Assembly (NCBI RefSeq): GCF_001721685.1
Contig: NZ_CP012502.1
Location: 372,001 to 436,000 of the forward strand
Source: Salisediminibacterium beveridgei
GTDB taxonomy: Bacteria > Bacillota > Bacilli > Bacillales > Salisediminibacteriaceae
Length of the DNA stretch: 64,000 bases
Direction of reading: 5' to 3'
Shown: positions 50,605-59,538 of the stretch, in pieces
How the letters are laid out: the number at the start of each line of letters is the position of its first letter
Position numbering within the stretch: position 1 is the first letter of the stretch
Translations under genes and position numbers: made by a program
The notes under the pieces: model-generated
Told to the model about the DNA's origin: nothing
The model's database searches: none
Seen by the model: the letters and a program-made list of their open reading frames with translations, nothing else

Positions 50605-52182
50605 GTGAAAAAATATCTATTATTCATTGTCCTTGCTGTGATTGGCCTGTTGATATTTCCTTTATACTTTGTTGATCAGGACACTGGTTCAGTTTATGCA
50701 AATGAAATTCGTGAAGGAGAAGTAACGGCCTCGTCGTTAAATGTCAGGGACCGTGCAACGACCTCCTCAGCTGTCATAGGAGGAATACCAAGAGGGACAA
50801 AAGTGTCAATCACGGGTTCTTCAGGTGATTTCTATGCAATTGAATATCGAAACAGGACAGCTTATGTCCACTCGTCTTATATTAAAGTTCATTCAGCTTC
50901 GCAACAGGTGACGGGCAAGGGAACCATTACGGCATCAAGTTTACATGTCCGGTCCGGTCCTTCTGTGAGACACCCGATCATTGGCGGCTTTAGAATGGGG
51001 CAAACTGTGAATGTCACCGGTTCGTCCAATGATTGGTACAAGATCAGAATCAATAATCGGGATGGCTATGTTTTCTCTGATTTCGTCCGGATTTCCGGTA
51101 GTTCGGGGTCATCAGGTTCTTCCGGAAGCTCATCTGAATCGTCTTCCGGGGAAAGTAATTCTGTGACTGGAAGTGAACCTGGTGCTGGAAATGTAACGGC
51201 TTCCAGGTTAAATGTCCGTTCACAGCCTGCGACGACCAGTTCGATTGTTGGCAGTCTATGGATGGGGAGTTCCATTCAGCTGATTTCCAAATCCGGCGAC
51301 TGGTACGAAATCCGGCATAACGGAAGAAAAGCTTTTGTTCATGGGAATTTCGTGAACGTATCGAAAGAACCATCATCCAGTTCTTCCTCGGGAGCAACAG
51401 CACTAAACAGTAAGGGAGAAATCACGGCCTCCTCATTGAATATCAGATCAGCTGCGACGACTTCGAGCAGCATCGTCGGCAGTTACCGTCAAGGGCAGCA
51501 GGTTAATTTGACCGGTCAATCAGGTGAATGGTATCAGGTGAACCATAACAACCGTTCTGCTTTCATTCATGGGAATTTTGTCAAAGTGCTTTCTCATAAT
51601 GAAGCAAGCAGTGGAAACAGCGGATCTTCAGGAAGCGGATCATTAAAGGGTAAAACGATTTTTATTGATCCGGGACATGGCGGGCGCGATCCTGGTGCAG
51701 TTGTGAGGAGTACCATTTACGAAAGTCATATTGCATTGTCCATCAGTCAAAAACTGAAATCAGAGTTAGAACGCGAAGGGGCCAAGATTGTAATGAGCCG
51801 GACCGGGGATCAGACGGTGTCGAGAACCGCAAGAGTGAATCAGGCCAATCAATCCGGAGCTGATATTTTTGTGAGTGTTCATGCCAATGCGTTCACTGTA
51901 CCGTCGGCAAACGGATCAGAAGTCTACTACAGCGGTGCAAGGTTCTCTAATGAGAGCAGACGTCTTGCGCAAGGGGTGCAGACTCATCTGGTGAATGATC
52001 TGGGGACAGCTGACAGAGGAATCAAAGAAGGCAGGATTCAAGTGCTTCAGACCGCAACCATGCCGGCTATATTAATAGAACCAGCATTCATGACCAATCA
52101 GTCAGATCTCCATATTCTTCAAAACCGGCAGGATGATATTGCGAAGGCGATTTCAAAAGGGATTGAGGCGTATTTTGAGTGA
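50605..52182 (+). CDS. N-acetylmuramoyl-L-alanine amidase with four SH3b domains
   Basis: A secreted zinc amidase of 525 residues. An N-terminal hydrophobic segment (about 4-22) is followed by four bacterial SH3 domains of about 60 residues, each with the pattern 'VTASSLNVR' then W/F-Y..., divided by Ser/Gly linkers. The C-terminal Amidase_3 domain (about 350-525) shows the zinc and catalytic residues His358 (DPGHGG), Glu373 (YESHIA), His426 (SVHAN) and Glu492 (IEPAFMTN). It cuts the bond between MurNAc and L-Ala. The longest frame begins 11 codons upstream, but GGAGGG precedes the GTG at 50605 by six bases, which I take as start. Confidence 0.92.
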   Translation: MKKYLLFIVLAVIGLLIFPLYFVDQDTGSVYANEIREGEVTASSLNVRDRATTSSAVIGGIPRGTKVSITGSSGDFYAIEYRNRTAYVHSSYIKVHSASQQVTGKGTITASSLHVRSGPSVRHPIIGGFRMGQTVNVTGSSNDWYKIRINNRDGYVFSDFVRISGSSGSSGSSGSSSESSSGESNSVTGSEPGAGNVTASRLNVRSQPATTSSIVGSLWMGSSIQLISKSGDWYEIRHNGRKAFVHGNFVNVSKEPSSSSSSGATALNSKGEITASSLNIRSAATTSSSIVGSYRQGQQVNLTGQSGEWYQVNHNNRSAFIHGNFVKVLSHNEASSGNSGSSGSGSLKGKTIFIDPGHGGRDPGAVVRSTIYESHIALSISQKLKSELEREGAKIVMSRTGDQTVSRTARVNQANQSGADIFVSVHANAFTVPSANGSEVYYSGARFSNESRRLAQGVQTHLVNDLGTADRGIKEGRIQVLQTATMPAILIEPAFMTNQSDLHILQNRQDDIAKAISKGIEAYFE

Positions 52183-52215
52183 TGCGTGAACGTGATGAAA
52201 CATATATATACCGAA

Positions 52216-52256
52216 AAGAGAGCACATTCATCGAAGATGAGTGTGTTCTTTTTTCT
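52216..52256 (+). terminator. Rho-independent terminator of the wall-hydrolase operon
   Basis: A stem of about 14 bp with a few G-T pairs around GAA (arms about 52217-52232 and 52236-52250) is followed by TTTTTT. Confidence 0.85.
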
Positions 52257-52686
52257 GATCGAATCTTTTTCGATCGTAACCACTTCCCTCTTCTTTTAAT
52301 GAGGATACTCATAACCAATGATAAGGAGTGAGTTTCACAGGTAATCGATGAATGTAACAATCATGAGATGTACCTGGCGTTTTTAATTACATAGGAATGT
52401 TTAAGTAAGCTAAAGGAATGGAGTATGGGGACAACATAGGATTTTGCCATTGGTTTGACGAAAACTCAAGGATTTTTAACAGCTTTCATCCGATCGAAGC
52501 TGCCCAAATGGCAAGCATTTCTGTATAAAAAATCAACACTTCCAATGCCAAACGCCAATAATACCAACGGTTTCAGGTCAAGCGTTCAAAATATTGCAAC
52601 AATTTACGAACGAATTCAGTTTGTAAGCGCATTCTTTTTTGTGTGAAACCGCTATATACTAAAGCCATAGAAAGGAGGGACATCAC
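52257..52686. other. Non-coding gap before the PTS operon
   Basis: No convincing gene. Near the right end lie an imperfect inverted repeat TTACGAAC/GTTTGTAA (about 52601-52625), a cre-like TGTAAGCGCATTCT (52622-52635, two mismatches to the CcpA consensus) and a -10-like TATACT (52655-52660), then AAAGGAGGG. Around 52449 the DNA resembles the hairpin element at 45016. Confidence 0.4.
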
Positions 52687-54594
52687 GTGAATGCCAGGAG
52701 ACGACAAATTGTCAACATGATACTCAATGGCCGGACAACGATTAAATACAAGGATATGGAAACGATTTTCAATGTTGGGGAGCGGACGCTTCGCTATGAT
52801 TTGGAAAGCATTGCGGAACTGCTGAAGGAACATGACATTGAATTGGTGCGGGTAAGCGGACAAGGCATGTGGAAACTTGCTTCCAACCCGGATGCGGACT
52901 CGCTCAAATCCTTGTATGACACGATGAACTACGAAGAACGCTCCCATTCAGCAGAAGAACGGATCCTGTTGATCTCGCATGAACTGATTATCCAGAATGA
53001 CTGGCACAGCTTGCGGTTGATTGCTGAAGAACTCGAGGTCAGTAAAGCGACGGTACTGCAGTATATGCCGCAAGTGGAAGGAATTGCTGAACACTTTCAG
53101 TTGACGTTAGAGCGAGGCCATAAGGGCTTTCGATTAACGGGAACGGAAAAACACAAACGATTGGCACTTTTGTCCATCATGGAAAAACTTGAAGACACTT
53201 GGGATACGGTCAATCCCCTCCCAAACTTGAACTGGTCGGCGCTCACATTCAAAGATATGGACAAGATTACAAAAATCATCACAAAACATCGAACAGAGAA
53301 GATGAATGTTTCCGCCTGTTTTCGGGTCTGGGCACTGTTTTTGCAACGGACAAGAAATGGTGCATTCATTGACCATGAAGAAGTCGATAGCTCTGTCGCG
53401 GTCGATCCGGCATTTCACGAGATGTGGCAACAGCTTTCTGAAGCGTTTGCCACAGATGATCTCCCTTCCGAAAAAATCTTCGCCTATCTCTATCTGCTTG
53501 CAACCGGGGGGATTTATGAAGAGCCTGCAGAACGCGTGAAGGATAATCCGGCGTTTATGGAGCTTGTGGAAGCGATGAGTAAGCGTATGGGACTGACGGG
53601 GTTCTCCAAAAAGCAGTTAAAGGAGATTTATACCGAATGGCAGGTACTTCGCATTGCGGATGAGCACGACATCACAATCATGCACCCCCTGAGAGAAAAA
53701 ATCGAGGAGCTCTATCCCTTTATTTTGTTTCATATTCAAGAAGCAATGGAAGAGACGGACTTTCTCAAAGCGGGATGGACGATTGACCGGCTCGTGCCTT
53801 TGGCAATTTGTATGGCGGCAATTTATGAAAAGGCATCGTTTGAAAATGAACGGTATCAGATCTGGGTGGTCTGCCCAAGCGGCCTGGCAGCAAGCCGGCT
53901 TCTGACCGTGTCGCTGATGAAACATTTTCCGAAAATTGAAGTGAAAAGGACGCTGTCGATTTCTGAACTGGAAGATATAGAGGCGTGGGAACAGTGGGAG
54001 AAACCGGATTTCATCGTCTCCTCGGTGACGTTGCATGATTGTCCTTATCCGCATGTCACTGTGAAACCGGTGATGAACGATGAAGAAATTCAAAAAGTGG
54101 AACACTTTATCGAAAATTCCGATCGGAAGCGGGATTCGGGCGCATCCAACCACGATCAGCAATCGATCTTCGCCGTCATTCCAACATCGAGGATCACCGT
54201 TTTCACTGAACCGCCCGCAGGACAATTGGAGAAGATCATTCAGATGGGTGTCTCCATGCTTGAAGAAGACGGGCTGGTCGGCGAAGCGTTTCATGGTGAC
54301 ATTATCCGGACGGTTTTTGAGAAAAAATATCTTTATGAAATCATTCCAGGTCTGTTATTTATTCATACCGACTCCGATGATGTCATGAAACCGGGTTTCA
54401 GCCTTGTGCAGTTAACTGAACCCTATCTCGTCGAAGATAAACTGAAGTCACATGCTGTGCTGTTTATGGCAACGCCGGATAAGCACGCACATATACCACA
54501 ACTGCAATATTTATATCAGCTGTTAATGAATCAGGACCGGGTGGACGATCTCCTGGACTGGTCCAGGCTGGGATTAATGGAGGGATCCGAATGA
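52687..54594 (+). CDS. PRD-containing transcriptional regulator (BglG/MtlR type)
   Basis: A 635-residue PTS-controlled activator: HTH (about 1-60, ERTLRYDLESI), second HTH (about 95-150, LEVSKATVLQYM), PRD1 (about 190-295), PRD2 (about 310-400, MHPLREKIEELYPFI), EIIB-like domain with Cys in CPSGLAASRLL (about 403-480) and an EIIA-like C-terminus (about 500-635). Such proteins read PTS phosphorylation and switch on the adjacent PTS genes. In PRD1 the expected His is not evident (ACFRVWALFLQRTRNG), so regulation may rest on PRD2 and the EIIB/EIIA domains. The GTG at 52687 follows AAAGGAGGG. It overlaps the EIIA gene by four bases. Confidence 0.9.
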   Translation: MNARRRQIVNMILNGRTTIKYKDMETIFNVGERTLRYDLESIAELLKEHDIELVRVSGQGMWKLASNPDADSLKSLYDTMNYEERSHSAEERILLISHELIIQNDWHSLRLIAEELEVSKATVLQYMPQVEGIAEHFQLTLERGHKGFRLTGTEKHKRLALLSIMEKLEDTWDTVNPLPNLNWSALTFKDMDKITKIITKHRTEKMNVSACFRVWALFLQRTRNGAFIDHEEVDSSVAVDPAFHEMWQQLSEAFATDDLPSEKIFAYLYLLATGGIYEEPAERVKDNPAFMELVEAMSKRMGLTGFSKKQLKEIYTEWQVLRIADEHDITIMHPLREKIEELYPFILFHIQEAMEETDFLKAGWTIDRLVPLAICMAAIYEKASFENERYQIWVVCPSGLAASRLLTVSLMKHFPKIEVKRTLSISELEDIEAWEQWEKPDFIVSSVTLHDCPYPHVTVKPVMNDEEIQKVEHFIENSDRKRDSGASNHDQQSIFAVIPTSRITVFTEPPAGQLEKIIQMGVSMLEEDGLVGEAFHGDIIRTVFEKKYLYEIIPGLLFIHTDSDDVMKPGFSLVQLTEPYLVEDKLKSHAVLFMATPDKHAHIPQLQYLYQLLMNQDRVDDLLDWSRLGLMEGSE

Positions 54595-55058
54595 GTGAGG
54601 TAAAACTGACCCGCCACTTTATTCAATGGGAAGAAAAGGCGATGGACTGGCAGGAGGCAATTGAAACCAGTGCCCGGCCTTTACTGAAGCAGGGCAACAT
54701 TGAAGAGACTTATGTGAAGGCGATGATCCAGAACATTATCGACCTGGGGCCGTATATCCTGATTGCCCCGGATGTGGCGCTGCCCCATGCCAGGCCGGAA
54801 AAAGGGGTGAATCAGGCAGGGTTGTCCCTGACCGTGTTCAAACACCCTGTGCTGTTTCCGGCCGGCACTGACGAAAAGGTCAGTGAAGCCAGACTGTTTA
54901 TCTGCCTGGCCGCCGTGGATTCCGAGTCACACCTCGGATTGCTGCAGAATATTTCCGGCTGGATCGATGACCGAAGCTTTATCGAAGAACTGCTGAATGC
55001 GTCATCAGAAGATGAAGTGGTTCAGCTCGTCACTGCATTTCAAGAGAATCAACAATAA
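54591..55058 (+). CDS. PTS EIIA component, ascorbate/mannitol superfamily
   Basis: A 155-residue PTS_EIIA_2 protein that takes phosphate from HPr on the His of ALPHARPEKGV (about 65-75). It starts within the regulator's stop region (ATGA overlap), so translation is coupled. With the EIIB and EIIC genes that follow it makes a complete PTS of the L-ascorbate (Ula) family. Confidence 0.92.
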   Translation: MSEVKLTRHFIQWEEKAMDWQEAIETSARPLLKQGNIEETYVKAMIQNIIDLGPYILIAPDVALPHARPEKGVNQAGLSLTVFKHPVLFPAGTDEKVSEARLFICLAAVDSESHLGLLQNISGWIDDRSFIEELLNASSEDEVVQLVTAFQENQQ

Positions 55059-55088
55059 GCCGCCAAAGCGGTAAGAGGAGTGAATACA

Positions 55089-55358
55089 ATGAAAATATTA
55101 TGCGTATGCGGAATGGGATTTGGTTCGAGTTTGTTATTGAAGATGACGGCAGAGCGTGCTCTGCAAAAGAAGGGTGTATCAGCAGAAGTAGAGGCAACCG
55201 ATATCGGGACAGCATCGAGCGTGAAGGCGGATTTAATTTTGACCAATAATGAGTTTGCTTCCCAGCTTCAAGGAGGATCAACAGTCGTAAAGGCCATCAA
55301 AAACATGGCCAGTGAAGACGAAGTGGCCGAAGCCATTGATGAATTTATGAACGCCTAA
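55089..55358 (+). CDS. PTS EIIB component, ascorbate (UlaB) type
   Basis: An 89-residue EIIB subunit beginning MKILCVCGMGFGSSLLLKM, where the Cys before GMG is the phosphocysteine. It relays phosphate from EIIA to the incoming sugar. The ribosome site GAGGAG ends nine bases before the ATG at 55089; the three extra upstream codons of the open frame are not used. Real sugar specificity is uncertain because the same family includes other substrates. Confidence 0.92.
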   Translation: MKILCVCGMGFGSSLLLKMTAERALQKKGVSAEVEATDIGTASSVKADLILTNNEFASQLQGGSTVVKAIKNMASEDEVAEAIDEFMNA

Positions 55359-55381
55359 ATGAAGTAAAGGAGTGATAAGAA

Positions 55382-56647
55382 ATGGCATTTTTTGAATTCT
55401 TAATGAACGAAATCTTAAGTTTACCGGAAGTATTAATCGGTGTCATTGTCATGGTGGGTCTCTTACTGCAGCGGGCGGCAATTGCGAAAGTCTTCTCGGG
55501 AACAGTCAAGGCGATCATCGGTTTCGTTATTCTCGGTGCCGGTGCCGGCGTATTGATCGGTTCTCTCGACGCCCTCGGCGGGATCATTCGTGACCGCTTT
55601 GATATTCAGGGTGTTATTCCGAACAACGAGGCCATCGTGGCGCTTGCCCAGCAGACGCTCGGAACCGAAACAGCACTCATTATGGGTTTTGGTTTTCTTG
55701 CAAACATTCTCTATGCCCGGTTTACACCGCTTAAGTATATCTTCCTGACCGGTCATCATACGTTCTTTATGGCCGCGCTTTTGTCAGCCACGCTTGGTAC
55801 AGCAGGAATGACGGGATTGCCGTTGATTGTGACCGGTTCATTGATCCTCGGTGGATTGATGGTGCTGATGCCGGCTTTGGCCCAGCCATTCATGCGAAAA
55901 GTAACCGGCGGCGATGACATCGCCATGGGTCACTTTGGAACCATCGGTTATGTTGCTGCCGGCCTCGCCGGTCAAGCGACGGGGGATGCATCGAAATCAA
56001 CGGAAGACATCAAGATTCCGGAAAAATGGTCGTTCCTCCGTGACTCGCTTGTCTCGACGGCACTCACAATGATCATCATGTTCCTGATTCTCGTCCTGAT
56101 TGCAGGACCAACCATTGTCGGTGAGTACAGCGGCGGACAGAACTACATCATGTTCGGTCTCATGCAGGGGATTACGTTTGCTGCCGGTTTCAGCATCATC
56201 ATGGCCGGTGTACGCATGATCCTGACGGAAATCGTTCCGGCCTTCAGAGGGATTGCGGAGAAGATGGTACCTGGTGCGAAGCCGGCACTTGATGTGCCCA
56301 TCATCTTCCCTTACGCGCCAACCGCCGTTATCATCGGCTTTTTGAGCAGCTTTGTTGCAGGTCTGATCAGCATGTTCCTGATGGGCATCACTGCCCTTGC
56401 CGTCATCATACCAGGACTCGTACCGCACTTCTTCACAGGAGCGGGTGCAGGCGTCTTTGGTAACGCGACAGGTGGTAAAGTCGGTGCAGCTGTTGGCGGT
56501 GCCGTCAACGGGGTACTCATCAGTTTCCTGCCGGCGTTCTTGCTGCCGGTTCTCGGAGGACTCGGGTTTGAGAATACGACCTTCGGGGATTCGGACTTCG
56601 GTGTTGTCGGCATTCTGATCGGTCTTCTCGCCAACTTGTTCAGTTAA
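55382..56647 (+). CDS. PTS EIIC permease, ascorbate (UlaA) type
   Basis: A 421-residue polytopic membrane protein with about ten or eleven helices and family motifs such as GLLLQRAAIAKVFSGTVKAI, FLTGHHTFFMAALL and 'GAGVFGNATGGKVGAAVGGA'. It moves the sugar while EIIB phosphorylates it. It is the last PTS gene, 23 bases after EIIB. None of the usual ascorbate-phosphate lactonase, decarboxylase or epimerase genes follow, so the substrate may not be ascorbate. Confidence 0.92.
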   Translation: MAFFEFLMNEILSLPEVLIGVIVMVGLLLQRAAIAKVFSGTVKAIIGFVILGAGAGVLIGSLDALGGIIRDRFDIQGVIPNNEAIVALAQQTLGTETALIMGFGFLANILYARFTPLKYIFLTGHHTFFMAALLSATLGTAGMTGLPLIVTGSLILGGLMVLMPALAQPFMRKVTGGDDIAMGHFGTIGYVAAGLAGQATGDASKSTEDIKIPEKWSFLRDSLVSTALTMIIMFLILVLIAGPTIVGEYSGGQNYIMFGLMQGITFAAGFSIIMAGVRMILTEIVPAFRGIAEKMVPGAKPALDVPIIFPYAPTAVIIGFLSSFVAGLISMFLMGITALAVIIPGLVPHFFTGAGAGVFGNATGGKVGAAVGGAVNGVLISFLPAFLLPVLGGLGFENTTFGDSDFGVVGILIGLLANLFS

Positions 56648-56677
56648 TTGAAAAATCGTGTATAATAGAGCTTTGTT

Positions 56678-56710
56678 AAGGGACAGTGGGAAATACCCTC
56701 TGTTCCTTTT
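56678..56710 (+). terminator. Rho-independent terminator of the PTS operon
   Basis: A two-part stem (AAGGGACAG and GGG at 56678-56690 pairing with 56696-56708) is followed by TT. A TATAAT at 56661-56666 just upstream could be a -10 for the next gene, whose message would then pass through this hairpin. Confidence 0.8.
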
Positions 56711-56790
56711 GAGATGTGTGACGTGAGATGATTTTGGGTGACTTGGCAATGAAACAGGATAAGGCGTTTTATAACGAAAGGATGATGGCT

Positions 56791-57687
56791 ATGGTAAAGG
56801 CAGTCGCACTGGATATGGACGGGACATTACTGGACGAAAATCATCACGTCAGTGAGGAAGTGACAGAACTTTTGAAACGGTGGCAAAGCCTTGGCATTCG
56901 GGTATTTTTAGCGACAGGGCGCACGGCTTTGGAAGCCGCGGATGTGCTGCCGGAAGGGTTCACACCGGACGGGATCGTAGGGGCAAACGGGATGGTCGTC
57001 ATGGTGGTGAAAGGGGATGAAACAGAGGGCGGAGCCAGCGGGAGATGGCAGCATGCATTAAAGTTAAAGGAGCACGCCGTAGACCGTGACCTTGTCAAAG
57101 ACTTGCTCACAAACGTTCAGCTGGCAGGGATCTATTATGAGATTCATCCGGCAGAAGGAAAGCGGTTCGCCCTGGCAGAGGACCGCTCTATGCTCGAAGC
57201 TGAAGTCATCTTCCCGGAGGATACAACCGTTGCGCTTCATGAGTCGAAGTCAAGGCAAGAGGCGGTGGACACGAAGATCAGCTGGGTGGACGAATTACCG
57301 GATGTCCCTGTGGTGAAAATCTACTTCTTCAGTAAAAGTAAAGAAGCCGTTTCAAGGTGGAAACAGCTCATTACTGAATTGGGTAAATGCTACAGCTTCA
57401 CCACTTCCTCTTCCTCCGAGCATAACGTGGAGATCATGGCAGATGGGGTGAATAAAGCGACGGGGGTTGAGGCATTGCTGGACTATTATCATGTCACACC
57501 GCAAAACCTGCTTGCGATCGGCGACGCCAATAATGATCTGCCCATGCTGAAACTGGCTGGTCACCCGGTCGTCATGAAGAATGGATCTGAAGATTTACGA
57601 CGCCAATTTGAACAAAAAACCCGCTATACCCATAATGAAAACGGGGTGTACGATTATTTACTGGGCATGGAAATGCGGTTTAAATAA
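56791..57687 (+). CDS. Cof-type HAD hydrolase (sugar phosphatase family)
   Basis: A 298-residue HAD-superfamily phosphatase. Motif I is ALDMDGTLLDENH near the N-terminus, motif II ATGRT, and motif IV AIGDANNDLPML near residue 240; a large C2-type cap lies between. The family dephosphorylates sugar phosphates and cofactors such as pyridoxal phosphate or FMN. The open frame begins 21 codons earlier, but GAAAGGA directly before the ATG at 56791 supports this start. It follows the PTS operon after a terminator, so a role in removing phosphate from the imported sugar is possible but unproven. Confidence 0.9.
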   Translation: MVKAVALDMDGTLLDENHHVSEEVTELLKRWQSLGIRVFLATGRTALEAADVLPEGFTPDGIVGANGMVVMVVKGDETEGGASGRWQHALKLKEHAVDRDLVKDLLTNVQLAGIYYEIHPAEGKRFALAEDRSMLEAEVIFPEDTTVALHESKSRQEAVDTKISWVDELPDVPVVKIYFFSKSKEAVSRWKQLITELGKCYSFTTSSSSEHNVEIMADGVNKATGVEALLDYYHVTPQNLLAIGDANNDLPMLKLAGHPVVMKNGSEDLRRQFEQKTRYTHNENGVYDYLLGMEMRFK

Positions 57688-57866
57688 GGCGCTGTTCACG
57701 CGGATTGTTCTTATGGGGATGGAATGAGCGGGCATGACATAAAGTGCGAAATCATGTGAACAGTGGAGCAGGACCAGAGATTCTGATATGCTGAATGCAT
57801 CAAGAAGGTCCTATCGGGAGAGCCCTGCGGCTAGATGAAGCGTCAAACAGGAGGTTGGATGCGTTG

Positions 57867-58523
57867 ATGAGTACGCCTTTCGTGAGCACAGTGTTGGCAG
57901 GTCAAGTGAAGCAAATGGCACATGCAAAATTCAAAACGCAAACCTGGTCCAGTGCGATTTGTAAAGAAGCAGTGGATGGACCTGTCTGGATTGGCGCTCT
58001 TGGTTTGTCCGGCGATGAGGTGGCGGACAGGGAGAATCACGGGGGACCGGATAAGGCGGTTTTTGCCTATCCGTCCGTTCACTATGATTTCTGGGCGACG
58101 GATTTGCCTGAGGCGGCTATGGGCATGGGTGCCATGGGGGAGAACCTCGCGATCTGCGGTATGGATGAAACGCAAGTATACATAGGTGACAGGTACCAGA
58201 TCGGCGATGCGCTCCTTCAGGTAGCTCAACCCAGACAACCTTGCTGGAAACCGGCATACCGCTATGGGCAGAAGACGTTGACGGGAAGGATTCTCGCTAC
58301 GGGCCGGACGGGCTGGTATTTTCGCGTGCTTACAGAAGGTGATCTAAAAGCAGGTCAGGCAGTACTACTCATGGAGCGTCCGAATTCGACGTGGACGGTT
58401 GCGAAGTGTCATGACCTCCTTCATGCGAAGTCTGTCAATCCTGATGAGGTGCGCGAACTTTCGCAGGTCCCTTTTTTGGCAGAACGATTGAAGAGGGAGT
58501 TATTGAAGCGATTGAATCAATAG
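57867..58523 (+). CDS. MOSC domain protein (YiiM-like)
   Basis: A 218-residue protein with a MOSC fold: GLSGDEVADRENHGGPDKAV in the N-terminal part, MGENLAI in the middle, and the conserved Cys in QPRQPCWK (about 138-145), the residue that carries sulfur or substrate in this family. YiiM-type MOSC proteins act on N-hydroxylated compounds together with the molybdenum cofactor. The C-terminal 60 residues form the usual helical extension. CAGGAGG precedes the ATG at 57867 by about 12 bases; the upstream 24 codons of the frame lack a ribosome site. The AEC permease gene follows 30 bases later. Confidence 0.88.
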   Translation: MSTPFVSTVLAGQVKQMAHAKFKTQTWSSAICKEAVDGPVWIGALGLSGDEVADRENHGGPDKAVFAYPSVHYDFWATDLPEAAMGMGAMGENLAICGMDETQVYIGDRYQIGDALLQVAQPRQPCWKPAYRYGQKTLTGRILATGRTGWYFRVLTEGDLKAGQAVLLMERPNSTWTVAKCHDLLHAKSVNPDEVRELSQVPFLAERLKRELLKRLNQ

Positions 58524-58553
58524 GTGGATTGATACCGTTCAGAGAGCAGGTGC

Positions 58554-59471
58554 ATGGACATGTGGGCAATTCATGAACAATTTCTCGTGTCGCTGGTGAT
58601 CATCGCCATCGGGTATGTGGTGAAGCGAACGGGGCTCATTACAAAGCGGGAAGGGCAGACATTAAGTAAGCTGATTTTAAATATAACTTTGCCCGCACTG
58701 ATCATTGTCACGTTTGCTGAAGTGACCTTCGAAGGGCATCTGCTCTGGCTGGCATTGATTGCTCTTTTGTATGGCGTGGCCCTTTTGTTTTTCACCCGCA
58801 TGGTCTTCAAAAAAGAAGCACAGCCTGATCAGGGCGTATTCGTCATTTCCCTGCTCGGGTTTAACATCGGTCTGTTTGCTTATCCTTTCGTCGAGACGAT
58901 TTGGGGCGCAGAGGGTCTGAAGCATATGGCATTTTTCGATATGGGGAATGCGGTCTTGATTTTCGGTCTGGCCTATATTGCAGCGGTTCTCTATGCGCCG
59001 GGGGAGAAGCAGGTGGATGTGCGTTTTATCGTGGTGAAACTTCTGACATTTTTCCCGCTGATTGCGTATGTTCTGGCATTGATGATCAGTCTGTTTGAGA
59101 TCCGGCTGCCGGATTTCGGGTTGGAGATTCTGACTACGGTGGCCTCAGCCAATGCCATTCTTGTACTGTTACTGTTGGGGATTTATCTGGAATTTCATCT
59201 GGACCGGTCCTTGTGGACATCGTTCATGAAAGTGATCGTGATCAAATACGGGGCGGGTCTTACTGTGGGCCTGGTTCTCTTCTTTTTGCTGCCGTTTGAC
59301 GATCTGTACCGGGCGACAATCCTCCTCGGACTGGTGTTGCCAACGGGGATGGCGGTACTGCCGTATGCGGTCCAGAATAAGCTGAATGACTCACTGGCCG
59401 GCGGGATTGTGAACTTGACGAACATGGTCAGCTTCTTGTTGATGTGGGTGATCTTCCTTTTACTGACGTAA
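58554..59471 (+). CDS. AEC-family (auxin efflux carrier-like) permease
   Basis: A 305-residue membrane protein with about ten helices in two inverted halves. Family features are VVKRTGLITKREGQTLSKL after the first helix, LNITLPALII, and SLLGFNIGLFAYPF in the middle. Bacterial members export or import small organic acids such as malate. It is probably co-transcribed with the MOSC gene. The substrate is unknown. Confidence 0.9.
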   Translation: MDMWAIHEQFLVSLVIIAIGYVVKRTGLITKREGQTLSKLILNITLPALIIVTFAEVTFEGHLLWLALIALLYGVALLFFTRMVFKKEAQPDQGVFVISLLGFNIGLFAYPFVETIWGAEGLKHMAFFDMGNAVLIFGLAYIAAVLYAPGEKQVDVRFIVVKLLTFFPLIAYVLALMISLFEIRLPDFGLEILTTVASANAILVLLLLGIYLEFHLDRSLWTSFMKVIVIKYGAGLTVGLVLFFLLPFDDLYRATILLGLVLPTGMAVLPYAVQNKLNDSLAGGIVNLTNMVSFLLMWVIFLLLT

Positions 59472-59492
59472 TTATCTGAATCACAGATGGAA

Positions 59493-59535
59493 AAAAACGC
59501 GCTTTTCCCGCAGTACGGGAGGAAGGCGCGTTTTT
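59493..59535. terminator. Bidirectional terminator between convergent operons
   Basis: A long stem (AAAAACGCGC with GCGCGTTTTT and an inner CCCG/CGGG) lies between the permease gene and dctM, with A and T runs on both sides. Confidence 0.88.
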
Positions 59536-59538
59536 CGT

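Noticed and set aside
52455..52646. 63-codon plus-strand frame before the PTS regulator
   Set aside because: TTG start without ribosome site, composition not protein-like, and it overlaps the likely promoter and operator of the next operon.
53617..54294. 225-codon minus-strand frame inside the PRD regulator
   Set aside because: Fully contained in a well-supported gene on the other strand, with no start signal or domain.
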